Positions 31,082-38,706 of a stretch of DNA of 64,000 bases are shown here, piece by piece. Where the stretch lies: assembly GCF_049647105.1 (NCBI RefSeq), contig NZ_JBARWZ010000059.1, forward strand, positions 1 to 64,000, in the 5' to 3' direction. The stretch's first letter is position 1; each line of letters begins with the position of its first letter. This stretch comes from Actinophytocola sp049647105. GTDB taxonomy: Bacteria; Actinomycetota; Actinomycetes; Mycobacteriales; Pseudonocardiaceae. Both the position numbers and the translations under genes were made by a program. Under the pieces are notes generated by a model, which did not search any database, was not told the DNA's origin, and saw only the letters and a program-made list of their open reading frames with translations.

Positions 31082-33450
31082 CGCAGGCTCCACTGCTGGT
31101 TCGTTCCTCCGTGGCACGACCAGAGGTGGATCAGGGTGCCGTTCGCGGTCCCGTTGCCGCTGGCGTCGAGGCACAGTCCGGACTGCACCCCCGTGATCGT
31201 CCCGTTGGCGCCAAGGTTCCACTGCTGGTTCGTGCCGCCGTGGCAGTCCCAGATGATCGCCGCGGTGCCGTTGGCGGTGCCCTGCCCGGACGCGTCGAGA
31301 CACTTGCCGCCGTACACGACGAGCTGCCTGGCGGCGGTGTAGGTCCACCGCTGGCCGGTGCCGCCGTCGCAGTCCCACAACCGTGCCTGGGTGCCGTTGG
31401 CCGTGCTCCCGAGATCGACGCAGCGGCCCGACTGGCCACCCACGAGCGTGCCCGCCCGAGGGTCACCACCGCCGCCGGGCCCGGCGTTCGCCATCACGGC
31501 CTGGGCGCCGGATGGCCAGTTTCCGCCGGTCACCGTGACGTTGCCGGACACGACGTTGCCGCGGTCGCCGTTGGTCACATTGGTACTGCCGTTGGTCGAC
31601 CAGTTGTTCGTGACCGTCCAGTTGCCCATGTTCTCCCCGCCCCAGTAGTTGGCGGTGGCCCACGTGCCGGTGGCGGAGAAGACGTTGCCGGTGGCGGTGT
31701 AGTACTTGGAGCCCTCGTCGAAGTAGAGGCCGAAGTAGCCGTTCGTCCGCAGGCAGTAGTTGCCGCTGATCGTCGCGTTCGGGTTCCACCCCAGCGTGTA
31801 GATGCAGGCACCGTCGTTCATCTGCTGCATGACGTCGTGGATGTGGTTGCCGACGAGCCGGTTGCCGGACGCGGTGGTCGGCGTCGAGTACCGCGGCTGG
31901 TAGTTGTACAGGCCACGGCCCGCGTAGTGGTTGCTGCCGCCCGCGTCGTTGCTGCCCCAGCCGTAGCCGATCGACATGCCGGAGTACGGCATGTTGTAGA
32001 CCTCGTTGTGGGACACGTCGGTCGTCGTGACGTAGGTGGTCAGTACCGAGACGTTGCCCCGGTACTCCACGCCGAGGTCGTGGATGCGGTTGCCGCTGAC
32101 GGTGATGTTCCTGTTGACCATCCGCTGGTCGCCAGGGTGGTGCGCGTCGGAGCGGACCCCGCCGACCACGATGCCGCCCGCGGAGCTGTGCGCGATCTCG
32201 GACCCGGTGACCGTGATGTCGCTCGCCCCGAGACCGACGCCGCTGGCATGGGCGTTGGCGTCGTTGCCGATGCCGATGGCCGTCTGCCCCAGGTTGACGA
32301 ACCGGGAGTCGCCGAAGGTGATGCCGCGGGCGGCGGAGACCTGGACGGCGGCGGGCATCTGGAACCAGTGCGGTCGAGCCGCCTCGAACTGCGTGCAGCC
32401 GTTCTGACAGGACGTCAGCCGGTCGCCGGGCCAGTTCCAGGTGCCTGCGATGTAGGAGCCGGTCTGCTGGTCCACGAACCCCTGGTCGCCGCTGGGGCCG
32501 AGCCAGCTCGTGCCGGTGAAGGTGATTCCGCTGAACGTGATGTCGTGCGCGGGTGCGTCGTAGGTGCCTCCGACGTTCACCAGCGACTGCGACACCGGCA
32601 GTTCCACGCTGACGTTGTTCATGTTCTGTCCGGCGAGCGGGATGTAGTACAGCGTGCCGGTGCCGGGGTTGACGTACCACTCGCCTGCCGTGTCGAGGAA
32701 CTCGTACGCGTTGGCCAGGTAGAACGGCCCGGCCCGGTGGGGGGCCGCGAGCGTGTCGTACCCGAAGGTGTTGTTGTTCCACGCGGGTTGCCGCATCGTC
32801 ATGACGTTCCCGCTGATGCTCTGCACCGGCGAGTACCGGTCGGTGAACGAGTTGACGCTCTCCACCTCGACCCGGTTCTGGTTGGCCAGGTTGTTCAGGT
32901 AGCTCAGCGCGGAACTGGAGAACGTCATGCCCGAGTTGGTGAAGGTGAACGAGGAACGGTTCACCTGCGTGCGCGCGCGGGTGGCGATCGCACCGTCGAC
33001 GTACAGCTGCCTGCTGTCGATCCCGGCGCCGACGTTCGCGCGCCAGATGTTCTTCCCGGAGTCGGCGACCGACCAGCCGGTGACCGCGCGGGCGCCGCTG
33101 AGTACGGGACGTGCCGACGTGGCCGCCCGCCACACGACCCGGTAACCGTTGTTGCCGGAGTCCGCCGAGGTCAGCCGCAGCGGCGCGGCAAGCCGGTACA
33201 CCCCGTCGGCCAGCTCCACGACGATGTCACCGGACATGGCGCCGGTGAGCGACCGCACCGCTGCCTGTGCCGAGGACAGCGAGCACGGATCGGCGGCGGA
33301 GCAACTGGTGCCGGTACCGGACGGGGAGGCGTGCAGGGTGGTCTCCTCGGCGGAGGCGGCAGGAGCCGGAACCACGATGGCCGCGGCGGTGGCCAGTGCG
33401 ACCGCGGCGGCCCGAGCCGACCGCGGTCTCCTCGGTAGGGACGCGAACAC
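31078..33450 (-). CDS. Secreted right-handed beta-helix protein with C-terminal ricin-B lectin domain
   Basis: A 790-residue precursor: signal peptide (residues 1-35, PAPAASAEE), a long parallel beta-helix region (about 60-640) with Asn/Gly/Ser-rich turns and motifs such as GDIVVELADGVYRLAAPLRL and SGNRIHDLGVEYRGN, and a C-terminal ricin-B lectin (CBM13-like) domain (about 655-790) with QRW/QQW repeats. The N-terminal pattern and overall layout resemble GH141-type beta-helix glycosidases (fucosidases/xylanases), but I cannot confirm the family. It binds and probably cleaves a plant polysaccharide outside the cell. GTG 33450 has AAGGAG upstream. It heads the operon with the sugar ABC importer and enolase-family gene. 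Confidence 0.82.
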   Translation of the reverse strand: MFASLPRRPRSARAAAVALATAAAIVVPAPAASAEETTLHASPSGTGTSCSAADPCSLSSAQAAVRSLTGAMSGDIVVELADGVYRLAAPLRLTSADSGNNGYRVVWRAATSARPVLSGARAVTGWSVADSGKNIWRANVGAGIDSRQLYVDGAIATRARTQVNRSSFTFTNSGMTFSSSALSYLNNLANQNRVEVESVNSFTDRYSPVQSISGNVMTMRQPAWNNNTFGYDTLAAPHRAGPFYLANAYEFLDTAGEWYVNPGTGTLYYIPLAGQNMNNVSVELPVSQSLVNVGGTYDAPAHDITFSGITFTGTSWLGPSGDQGFVDQQTGSYIAGTWNWPGDRLTSCQNGCTQFEAARPHWFQMPAAVQVSAARGITFGDSRFVNLGQTAIGIGNDANAHASGVGLGASDITVTGSEIAHSSAGGIVVGGVRSDAHHPGDQRMVNRNITVSGNRIHDLGVEYRGNVSVLTTYVTTTDVSHNEVYNMPYSGMSIGYGWGSNDAGGSNHYAGRGLYNYQPRYSTPTTASGNRLVGNHIHDVMQQMNDGACIYTLGWNPNATISGNYCLRTNGYFGLYFDEGSKYYTATGNVFSATGTWATANYWGGENMGNWTVTNNWSTNGSTNVTNGDRGNVVSGNVTVTGGNWPSGAQAVMANAGPGGGGDPRAGTLVGGQSGRCVDLGSTANGTQARLWDCDGGTGQRWTYTAARQLVVYGGKCLDASGQGTANGTAAIIWDCHGGTNQQWNLGANGTITGVQSGLCLDASGNGTANGTLIHLWSCHGGTNQQWSLR

Positions 33451-33898
33451 GGGATCTCCTTACGTGGGGAGGTGCCGGCGTACGCCTGCCGAGGCTCGAC
33501 CGCCGACGGCACCGAGCCGGTGCGCCTTGGGGTGACGCCCCACTGGACAGTTCCCGCGCGCGCGGATCAGGTCGCGAAGATCGCGTCGTATGACTGGTGA
33601 TGACAGCAGGGACACACAGCGGACATCAGTGCACCATAGGAAGGACACATGCACAAGCAGCTGAACGATGTATAGGACTCATCGGTCTGTTGTCCGCGTG
33701 TGCCAGCGAGTTCGCGTCCCGTTGTGCCTTGACCACGTGCCAACGGGCCGTTGTATGGTGTGAGCTGGCGACCCGCTTCGCGCGGGATGGATCCGATACA
33801 TCTGCTGGCCGTGCACCAGACCCGGTGCGCGGTCAGGGTGGCGTACGCCCATTTCCGAGGAATGTGGATAACGACGAGAATCGTTCTTCGGCAATCGG

Positions 33899-33912
33899 TG
33901 GGAGCGCTCCCG
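33899..33912. promoter_or_regulatory. CebR-like operator (13 of 14 bases)
   Basis: TGGGAGCGCTCCCG matches the CebR operator TGGGAGCGCTCCCA except for the last base. It lies 216 bases before the GH27 start and 449 bases before the start of the divergent beta-helix gene, and could affect either. Confidence 0.7.
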
Positions 33913-33975
33913 ATTCGAATTGCCTGCCGCCACCTGCGGCAATGTTTGCGCTCACTGTCCTGAGAAGTCGTCGAC

Positions 33976-33986
33976 CGAAACTTTCG
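33976..33986. promoter_or_regulatory. CGAAA-C-TTTCG palindrome
   Basis: CGAAACTTTCG is an 11-base inverted repeat like the CGAA-N-TTCG elements described at Streptomyces xylanase and xylobiose-transport genes (BxlR type). It lies 142 bases before the GH27 start, in front of a run that includes a GH10 xylanase. Confidence 0.55.
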
Positions 33987-34030
33987 CCCTGTACCAGCGT
34001 CTTGCGGGGTTGTCGTAGCGTCCGGCCGCA

Positions 34031-34044
34031 TGTTAGCGTTCACA
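34031..34044. promoter_or_regulatory. LacI-family-like operator before the GH27 gene
   Basis: TGTTAGCGTTCACA agrees at 12 of 14 positions with the symmetric TGTTAGCGCTAACA, the general shape of LacI-family operators in actinobacteria. It lies 84 bases before the GH27 start, near the expected promoter. Confidence 0.5.
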
Positions 34045-34127
34045 TGAATAACGGTTACGAATAGCAGGAATCAGGTGGCAGGGCCGCGTGATCTCCTGAT
34101 TCCTCTGACCCGACGAAAGGGGCAACG

Positions 34128-35783
34128 ATGCCCGCGCGATCCCGCACGCGCTCATTTCGGCTGCTCGCCGCGACGCTCATCGGGGTGACGGCGATGGCCG
34201 TGTTCGCCTCGGCGCCGCCGTCACCGGTGGCGGAAGCCGCGCCTGGCAGCCCGGCGGTCACGCCGCCACTGGGATGGAACAGCTGGAACAGCTTCGGGTG
34301 CGGTGTCACCGAGTCGGCGGTCCGTCAGGCGGCGGACGCGATGGTCAGCTCGGGGATGCGGGACGCGGGGTACCAGTACGTGGTGGTCGACGACTGCTGG
34401 TTCGACCCGCAGCGCGACGGCCAGGGCAACCTGCGCGCGCACCCGTCGAAGTTCCCGAGCGGCATGAAGGCGCTGGGGGACTACATCCACAGCCGTGGGC
34501 TGAAGTTCGGGATCTACCAGGTGCCGACCGAGCGCACCTGCGCCCAGCGGGTCGGCACGCATCCTGGTTCGACGGGCAGCATGGGGCACGAGGTCCAGGA
34601 CGCGCGCGCGTTCGCGTCGTGGGGCGTGGACTACCTGAAGTACGACTGGTGCTCGCCGAACGGGACGCGGGACGAGCAGGTCGCCCGCTTCACGATCATG
34701 CGGGACGCGGTGCGGGCGACCGGTCGCCCGATCGTCTACAGCATCAACCCGAACAGCTTCCACGCGATCACCGGCGACAAGTACAACTGGGGCGAGGTCG
34801 CCGATCTGTGGCGCACCACCGAGGACCTGCTCGACATCTGGCAGAACGGCAACACCAACAGCTACCCGATGGGTGTCGGCAACGTCGTGGACGTGAACGC
34901 GCCCCTGGCCGCGCAGGCGGGGCCCGGCCACTGGAACGACCCGGACATGCTGGTGGTGGGCAGGCCGGGGCTGACGCTGACCGAGTCGCGGTCGCACTTC
35001 GCGCTCTGGGCGCTGATGGCCGCCCCGCTGATGGCGGGCAACGACATCCGCACCATGTCCACCGACGTCTCCGCGATCCTGCGCAACCCGAGACTGCTCG
35101 CGGTGAACCAGGACGGGCTCGGAGCGGGCGGGCGCCGGGTGCGCGACGACGGCAACACCGAGGTGTTCGCCAAGGCGCTGTCCGACGGCTCGGTCGCGGT
35201 CGGACTGTTCAACCGCGGCGGTGGCACCGCCACGATCAGCACGACGGCAGCCCAGATCGGGTTGTCCGGTGGGTCGTTCACACTCACCGACCTGTGGACC
35301 GGAGCCACGTCGAGCACCACCGGCCAGGTCACCGCCAGCGTCCCGGCGCACGGCGTCGCGGCCTACCGGGTCACCGGTGGTGCTCCGCTGGCAGGCACGA
35401 CGGCCCGGTTGCGTGGTGAGGGGTCGGGCCGGTGCCTGGACGTGGACAACGCGTCGACCGCCGCAGGCGCGGCCGTGGTGATCTGGGACTGCCACACGGC
35501 GGCGAACCAGTCGTGGACCACGTGGGCGAGCGGCGAGATCCGCGTCTTCGGCGACAAGTGCCTCGACGCCTACAACCAGGGCACGACCAACGGCACCCAG
35601 GTGATCACCTGGTCCTGCAACGGCCAGAACAACCAGCGCTGGACCCTCGGCGCGGACGGTTCGGTCACGAATGTCCACTCCGGACTGTGCCTGGACGTCG
35701 ACCAGGCCGCCACCGCCAACGGGTCGCGGCTGATCCTCTGGAGCTGCAACGGCCAGCCCAACCAGCGATGGACGCGCGCGTGA
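34128..35783 (+). CDS. Secreted GH27 alpha-galactosidase-type enzyme with ricin-B lectin domain
   Basis: A 551-residue precursor: signal peptide (to about residue 39, PVAEAAPG), GH27 barrel starting TPPLGWNSWNSFGCGV (about 45-320), a beta-sandwich (about 325-410) and a C-terminal ricin-B domain (about 423-551) with three QSW/QRW repeats. Catalytic nucleophile is Asp173 in YLKYDWC; the acid/base aspartate is in GHWNDPDML (271-273). The VVVDDCW segment with two aspartates is as in alpha-galactosidases; family GH27 also holds beta-L-arabinopyranosidases, so that activity is not excluded. It removes terminal side-chain sugars from hemicellulose such as galactomannan or arabinogalactan. ATG 34128 has AAAGGGG upstream. 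It starts the plus-strand enzyme run. Confidence 0.9.
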   Translation: MPARSRTRSFRLLAATLIGVTAMAVFASAPPSPVAEAAPGSPAVTPPLGWNSWNSFGCGVTESAVRQAADAMVSSGMRDAGYQYVVVDDCWFDPQRDGQGNLRAHPSKFPSGMKALGDYIHSRGLKFGIYQVPTERTCAQRVGTHPGSTGSMGHEVQDARAFASWGVDYLKYDWCSPNGTRDEQVARFTIMRDAVRATGRPIVYSINPNSFHAITGDKYNWGEVADLWRTTEDLLDIWQNGNTNSYPMGVGNVVDVNAPLAAQAGPGHWNDPDMLVVGRPGLTLTESRSHFALWALMAAPLMAGNDIRTMSTDVSAILRNPRLLAVNQDGLGAGGRRVRDDGNTEVFAKALSDGSVAVGLFNRGGGTATISTTAAQIGLSGGSFTLTDLWTGATSSTTGQVTASVPAHGVAAYRVTGGAPLAGTTARLRGEGSGRCLDVDNASTAAGAAVVIWDCHTAANQSWTTWASGEIRVFGDKCLDAYNQGTTNGTQVITWSCNGQNNQRWTLGADGSVTNVHSGLCLDVDQAATANGSRLILWSCNGQPNQRWTRA

Positions 35784-35794
35784 GGGAGGCAGTC

Positions 35795-37180
35795 GTGAGA
35801 TCGGTGTTCTCGGTACTGGCACGCAAGTCCCGGCGCGTGACCGGTTGTGTCGTGGCTCTGCTGTGCGTGCTCGTGCTGGCGCCAGCCGCCGCGAGCGCGG
35901 ACAACCCCATCGTGGGGCATGTCTACACCGCCGACCCGGCGCCGTTGGTGCACAACGGTCGCGTCTACCTCTACACCGGACACGACGAGGACGGCTCGAC
36001 CTACTTCACCATGCGCGAGTGGCGGGTGTGGTCGTCGGCGGACATGGTCAACTGGACCGACCACGGCTCGCCCATGAACCTGTCCACTTTCAGCTGGGCC
36101 AGTGCCGACGCGTGGGCGGGCCAGACCGTGTACCGCAACGGCAGGTTCTACTGGTACGTGCCGGTGAAGAACCGCGCGACCGGCCGGATGGCGATCGGGG
36201 TGGCGGTGGCGGACAGCCCCACCGGGCCGTTCCGGGACGCCATCGGACGGCCGCTGGTGGAGAACGGCGAGATCGACCCGCACGCGTTCGTCGACGACGA
36301 CGGACAGGCCTACCTGTACTGGGGAAACCCGAACCTGTGGTACGTGCGGCTCAACGCGGACATGATCTCCTACTCCGGCGGCCCCACCCAGATCCCGCTC
36401 ACCACGGCCGGGTACGGCACGCGGGTCGGCAACGCGAGCAGGCCGACGCTGTACGAGGAAGGGCCGTGGGTGTTCAAGCGCGGCGGCCTGTACTACAACG
36501 TGTTCGCCGCCGAGTGCTGCTCGGAGTTCATCGCCTACTCGACCGCGCCGAGCCCGACCGGGCCCTGGACCTACCGAGGGACGGTCATGCCCCGGCAGGG
36601 CAGCAGCTTCACCAACCACGCGGGCATCGTGGACTTCAAGGGCGGCAGCTACTTCTTCTACCACAACGGCGCACTGCCGGGCGGCGGCGGCTTCACCCGC
36701 TCGGTGGCCGTGGAGCGGTTCACCTACAACGGCGACGGCACGATCCCCGCGATCACCATGTCCACCCAGGGCCCGCCCGCCGTGGACGTGCTGAACCCCT
36801 TTGTGCGCCAGGAAGCCGAGACGATCGCGTGGGGCTCGGGCATCGAGACCGAACCCGCGGGTGAGGGCGGGATGAACGTCGGCTGGATCGAGAACGGCGA
36901 CTGGACCAAGGTCGAGAACGTCGCCTTCGGCTCCGGCGCCCGGTCCTTGCGCGCACGGGTCGCCTCGGCCTCGAGTGGCGGCACCGTCGAGGTCCGCCTC
37001 GGCAGCGCCACCGGCACCGTGGCCGGCCGGTGCGCGGTGCCCGGCACCGGCGGCTGGCAGACCTGGACGACCGTCTCCTGCTCGGTGAGCGGCGTGACAG
37101 GAACACAGGACCTGTATCTGCGGTTCACCGGCGGCAGCGGCTACCTGTTCAACGTGGACTGGTGGCAGTTCACCGCGTGA
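35795..37180 (+). CDS. Secreted GH43 glycosidase with CBM6
   Basis: A 461-residue precursor: signal peptide (to about residue 35), GH43 five-bladed propeller (about 37-315) and a C-terminal CBM6 (about 325-461, ending LYLRFTGGSGYLFNVDWWQF). Catalytic residues: base Asp47 in YTADPAPLVHNGRVYLY, pKa modulator Asp161 in GEIDPHAFVDDDG and acid Glu222 in YEEGPWVFK. GH43 enzymes are arabinofuranosidases or beta-xylosidases acting on arabinoxylan; CBM6 binds xylan or glucan chains. GTG 35795 has GGGAGG and starts 11 bases after the GH27 stop, so the two are cotranscribed. An in-frame ATG at 35768 overlaps the GH27 end and is less likely. Confidence 0.9.
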   Translation: MRSVFSVLARKSRRVTGCVVALLCVLVLAPAAASADNPIVGHVYTADPAPLVHNGRVYLYTGHDEDGSTYFTMREWRVWSSADMVNWTDHGSPMNLSTFSWASADAWAGQTVYRNGRFYWYVPVKNRATGRMAIGVAVADSPTGPFRDAIGRPLVENGEIDPHAFVDDDGQAYLYWGNPNLWYVRLNADMISYSGGPTQIPLTTAGYGTRVGNASRPTLYEEGPWVFKRGGLYYNVFAAECCSEFIAYSTAPSPTGPWTYRGTVMPRQGSSFTNHAGIVDFKGGSYFFYHNGALPGGGGFTRSVAVERFTYNGDGTIPAITMSTQGPPAVDVLNPFVRQEAETIAWGSGIETEPAGEGGMNVGWIENGDWTKVENVAFGSGARSLRARVASASSGGTVEVRLGSATGTVAGRCAVPGTGGWQTWTTVSCSVSGVTGTQDLYLRFTGGSGYLFNVDWWQFTA

Positions 37181-37238
37181 AGCGTCCAGTCGGGACGCGT
37201 CGATAACCCGGACCTTCAACGACGAAACGAGGGTTGCA

Positions 37239-38675
37239 ATGTTCACACGTTCACCCGTGCGACGGCACGGTCTCGTCAGGTCGGCGGTCGCCGCCCTGAC
37301 GACGACGGGCCTGGCGGCGACCGGACTCGTGCTGTCCTCGGGCATCGCCAACGCCGAGGACACGCTCGGCGCCGCGGCGGCCCAGAGCGGCCGCTACATC
37401 GGCGCCGCGGTCGTACCCAACCTCCTCAACGACTCCTCGTACTCGTCGACGCTGAGTCGCGAGTTCAACAGCGTCGTGCCCGAGAACGCGATGAAGTGGG
37501 ACGCCACCGAGCCGAACCGGAACCAGTTCTCCTACGGCGGCGCCGACCAGATCGTCAGCTACGCCCGCGCCCGTGGCATGAGCGTCCGGGGGCACACCCT
37601 GTTGTGGCATGCGCAGCAGCCCGGGTGGGCGCAGGGGCTTTCCGGCAGCGATCTGCGCTCGGCGGCGCTCAACCACGTGACCCAGGTGGCCACGCACTTC
37701 CGCGGCCAGATCCATTCGTGGGACGTGGTGAACGAGGCGTTCGCCGACGGCAGCGGTGGCGGGCGGCGGGACTCGAACCTGCAACGCACGGGCAACGACT
37801 GGATCGAGGCGGCGTTCCGCGCCGCCCGCTCAGCCGACCCCAACGCCAAGCTCTGCTACAACGACTACAACACCGACGGCATCAACGCGAAGAGCACCGG
37901 CATCTACAACATGGTGGCCGACTTCAAGAGCCGTGGTGTGCCGATCGACTGCGTTGGTTTCCAGAGTCATCTCAGCTCGAACTCCAACCTCAGCAGCTAC
38001 CAGGCGAACCTGCAGCGCTTCGCGGACCTCGGGGTGGACGTGCAGATCACCGAGCTGGACGTGGGTGGCTCCGGTTCCGGGCAGGCGAACGTGTACCGGC
38101 AGGTGACCCAGGCGTGCATGGCGGTCGCCAGGTGCAACGGCATCACCGTGTGGGGCGTCACCGACCGGTACACCTGGCGGCCCAACGACACCCCGCTGCT
38201 GTTCGACTCCAACTACCAGAAGAAGCAGGCGTACCAGGCCGTCCTCGACGTGTTCAACTCCGGCGGCGGTGGTGGCGACGACAGCGGCGCACTGCGGGCC
38301 GTGGGGGCGAACAAGTGCCTCGACGTGCCGAACCAGACCACCGCGACCGGGACACAGCTGCAGATCTGGGACTGTTCGAGCGGCGCCAACCAACAGTGGA
38401 CCCACACCTCCTCCGGCGAGCTGGCCGTCTACTCCGGCGACTCCCGGCGCTGCCTTGACGCGTCGGGCAACGGGACCGTCAACGGCACGGCGGCGATCAT
38501 CTGGACCTGTCACGGTGGCGCCAACCAGAGGTGGAACCTGAACGCGAACGGCACGATCACCAGTGCCCAGTCGGGACTCTGCCTCGACGTCAGCAACAAC
38601 TCGACGGCCAACGGCGCACTGGCGCACCTGTGGGCCTGCACCGGCGGCGCCAACCAGCAGTGGTCGCTCCAGTGA
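37239..38675 (+). CDS. Secreted GH10 endo-beta-1,4-xylanase with ricin-B domain
   Basis: A 478-residue precursor: signal peptide (to about residue 39, GIANAED), GH10 barrel (about 42-340) and ricin-B/CBM13 domain (about 352-478) behind a glycine linker. The acid/base is Glu166 in SWDVVNEAF and the nucleophile Glu272 in QITELDVGG; the N-terminal GH10 motif VVPENAMKWDATEPNRNQF is complete. It cleaves the xylan backbone. The same modular design is seen in Streptomyces Xyn10A enzymes. ATG 37239 has GAGGG upstream, 58 bases after the GH43 stop. The ricin-B domain is closely similar to that of the beta-helix protein on the other strand. Confidence 0.94.
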   Translation: MFTRSPVRRHGLVRSAVAALTTTGLAATGLVLSSGIANAEDTLGAAAAQSGRYIGAAVVPNLLNDSSYSSTLSREFNSVVPENAMKWDATEPNRNQFSYGGADQIVSYARARGMSVRGHTLLWHAQQPGWAQGLSGSDLRSAALNHVTQVATHFRGQIHSWDVVNEAFADGSGGGRRDSNLQRTGNDWIEAAFRAARSADPNAKLCYNDYNTDGINAKSTGIYNMVADFKSRGVPIDCVGFQSHLSSNSNLSSYQANLQRFADLGVDVQITELDVGGSGSGQANVYRQVTQACMAVARCNGITVWGVTDRYTWRPNDTPLLFDSNYQKKQAYQAVLDVFNSGGGGGDDSGALRAVGANKCLDVPNQTTATGTQLQIWDCSSGANQQWTHTSSGELAVYSGDSRRCLDASGNGTVNGTAAIIWTCHGGANQRWNLNANGTITSAQSGLCLDVSNNSTANGALAHLWACTGGANQQWSLQ

Positions 38676-38706
38676 GCACGCGCACCGGGGCTGACGGGGG
38701 AGCGAG

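Larger units (their letters stand above)
33451..34127. other. Regulatory region between divergent polysaccharide operons
   Basis: These 677 bases hold no convincing gene. They separate the beta-helix/ABC operon (left) from the GH27-GH43-GH10-GH95-esterase run (right). Three different operator-like palindromes, listed separately, cluster between 33899 and 34044. On the minus-strand side there are sequences such as GTCGTATGAC (33585-33594) and GATGTATAGGAC (33668-33679), possible GntR/FadR-like sites (low confidence). Confidence 0.6.

Noticed and set aside
31069..33438. Long open frame on the plus strand opposite the beta-helix gene
   Set aside because: It is antisense to a gene with signal peptide and lectin domains, and its Val/Arg/Asp-rich composition has no protein-family character.
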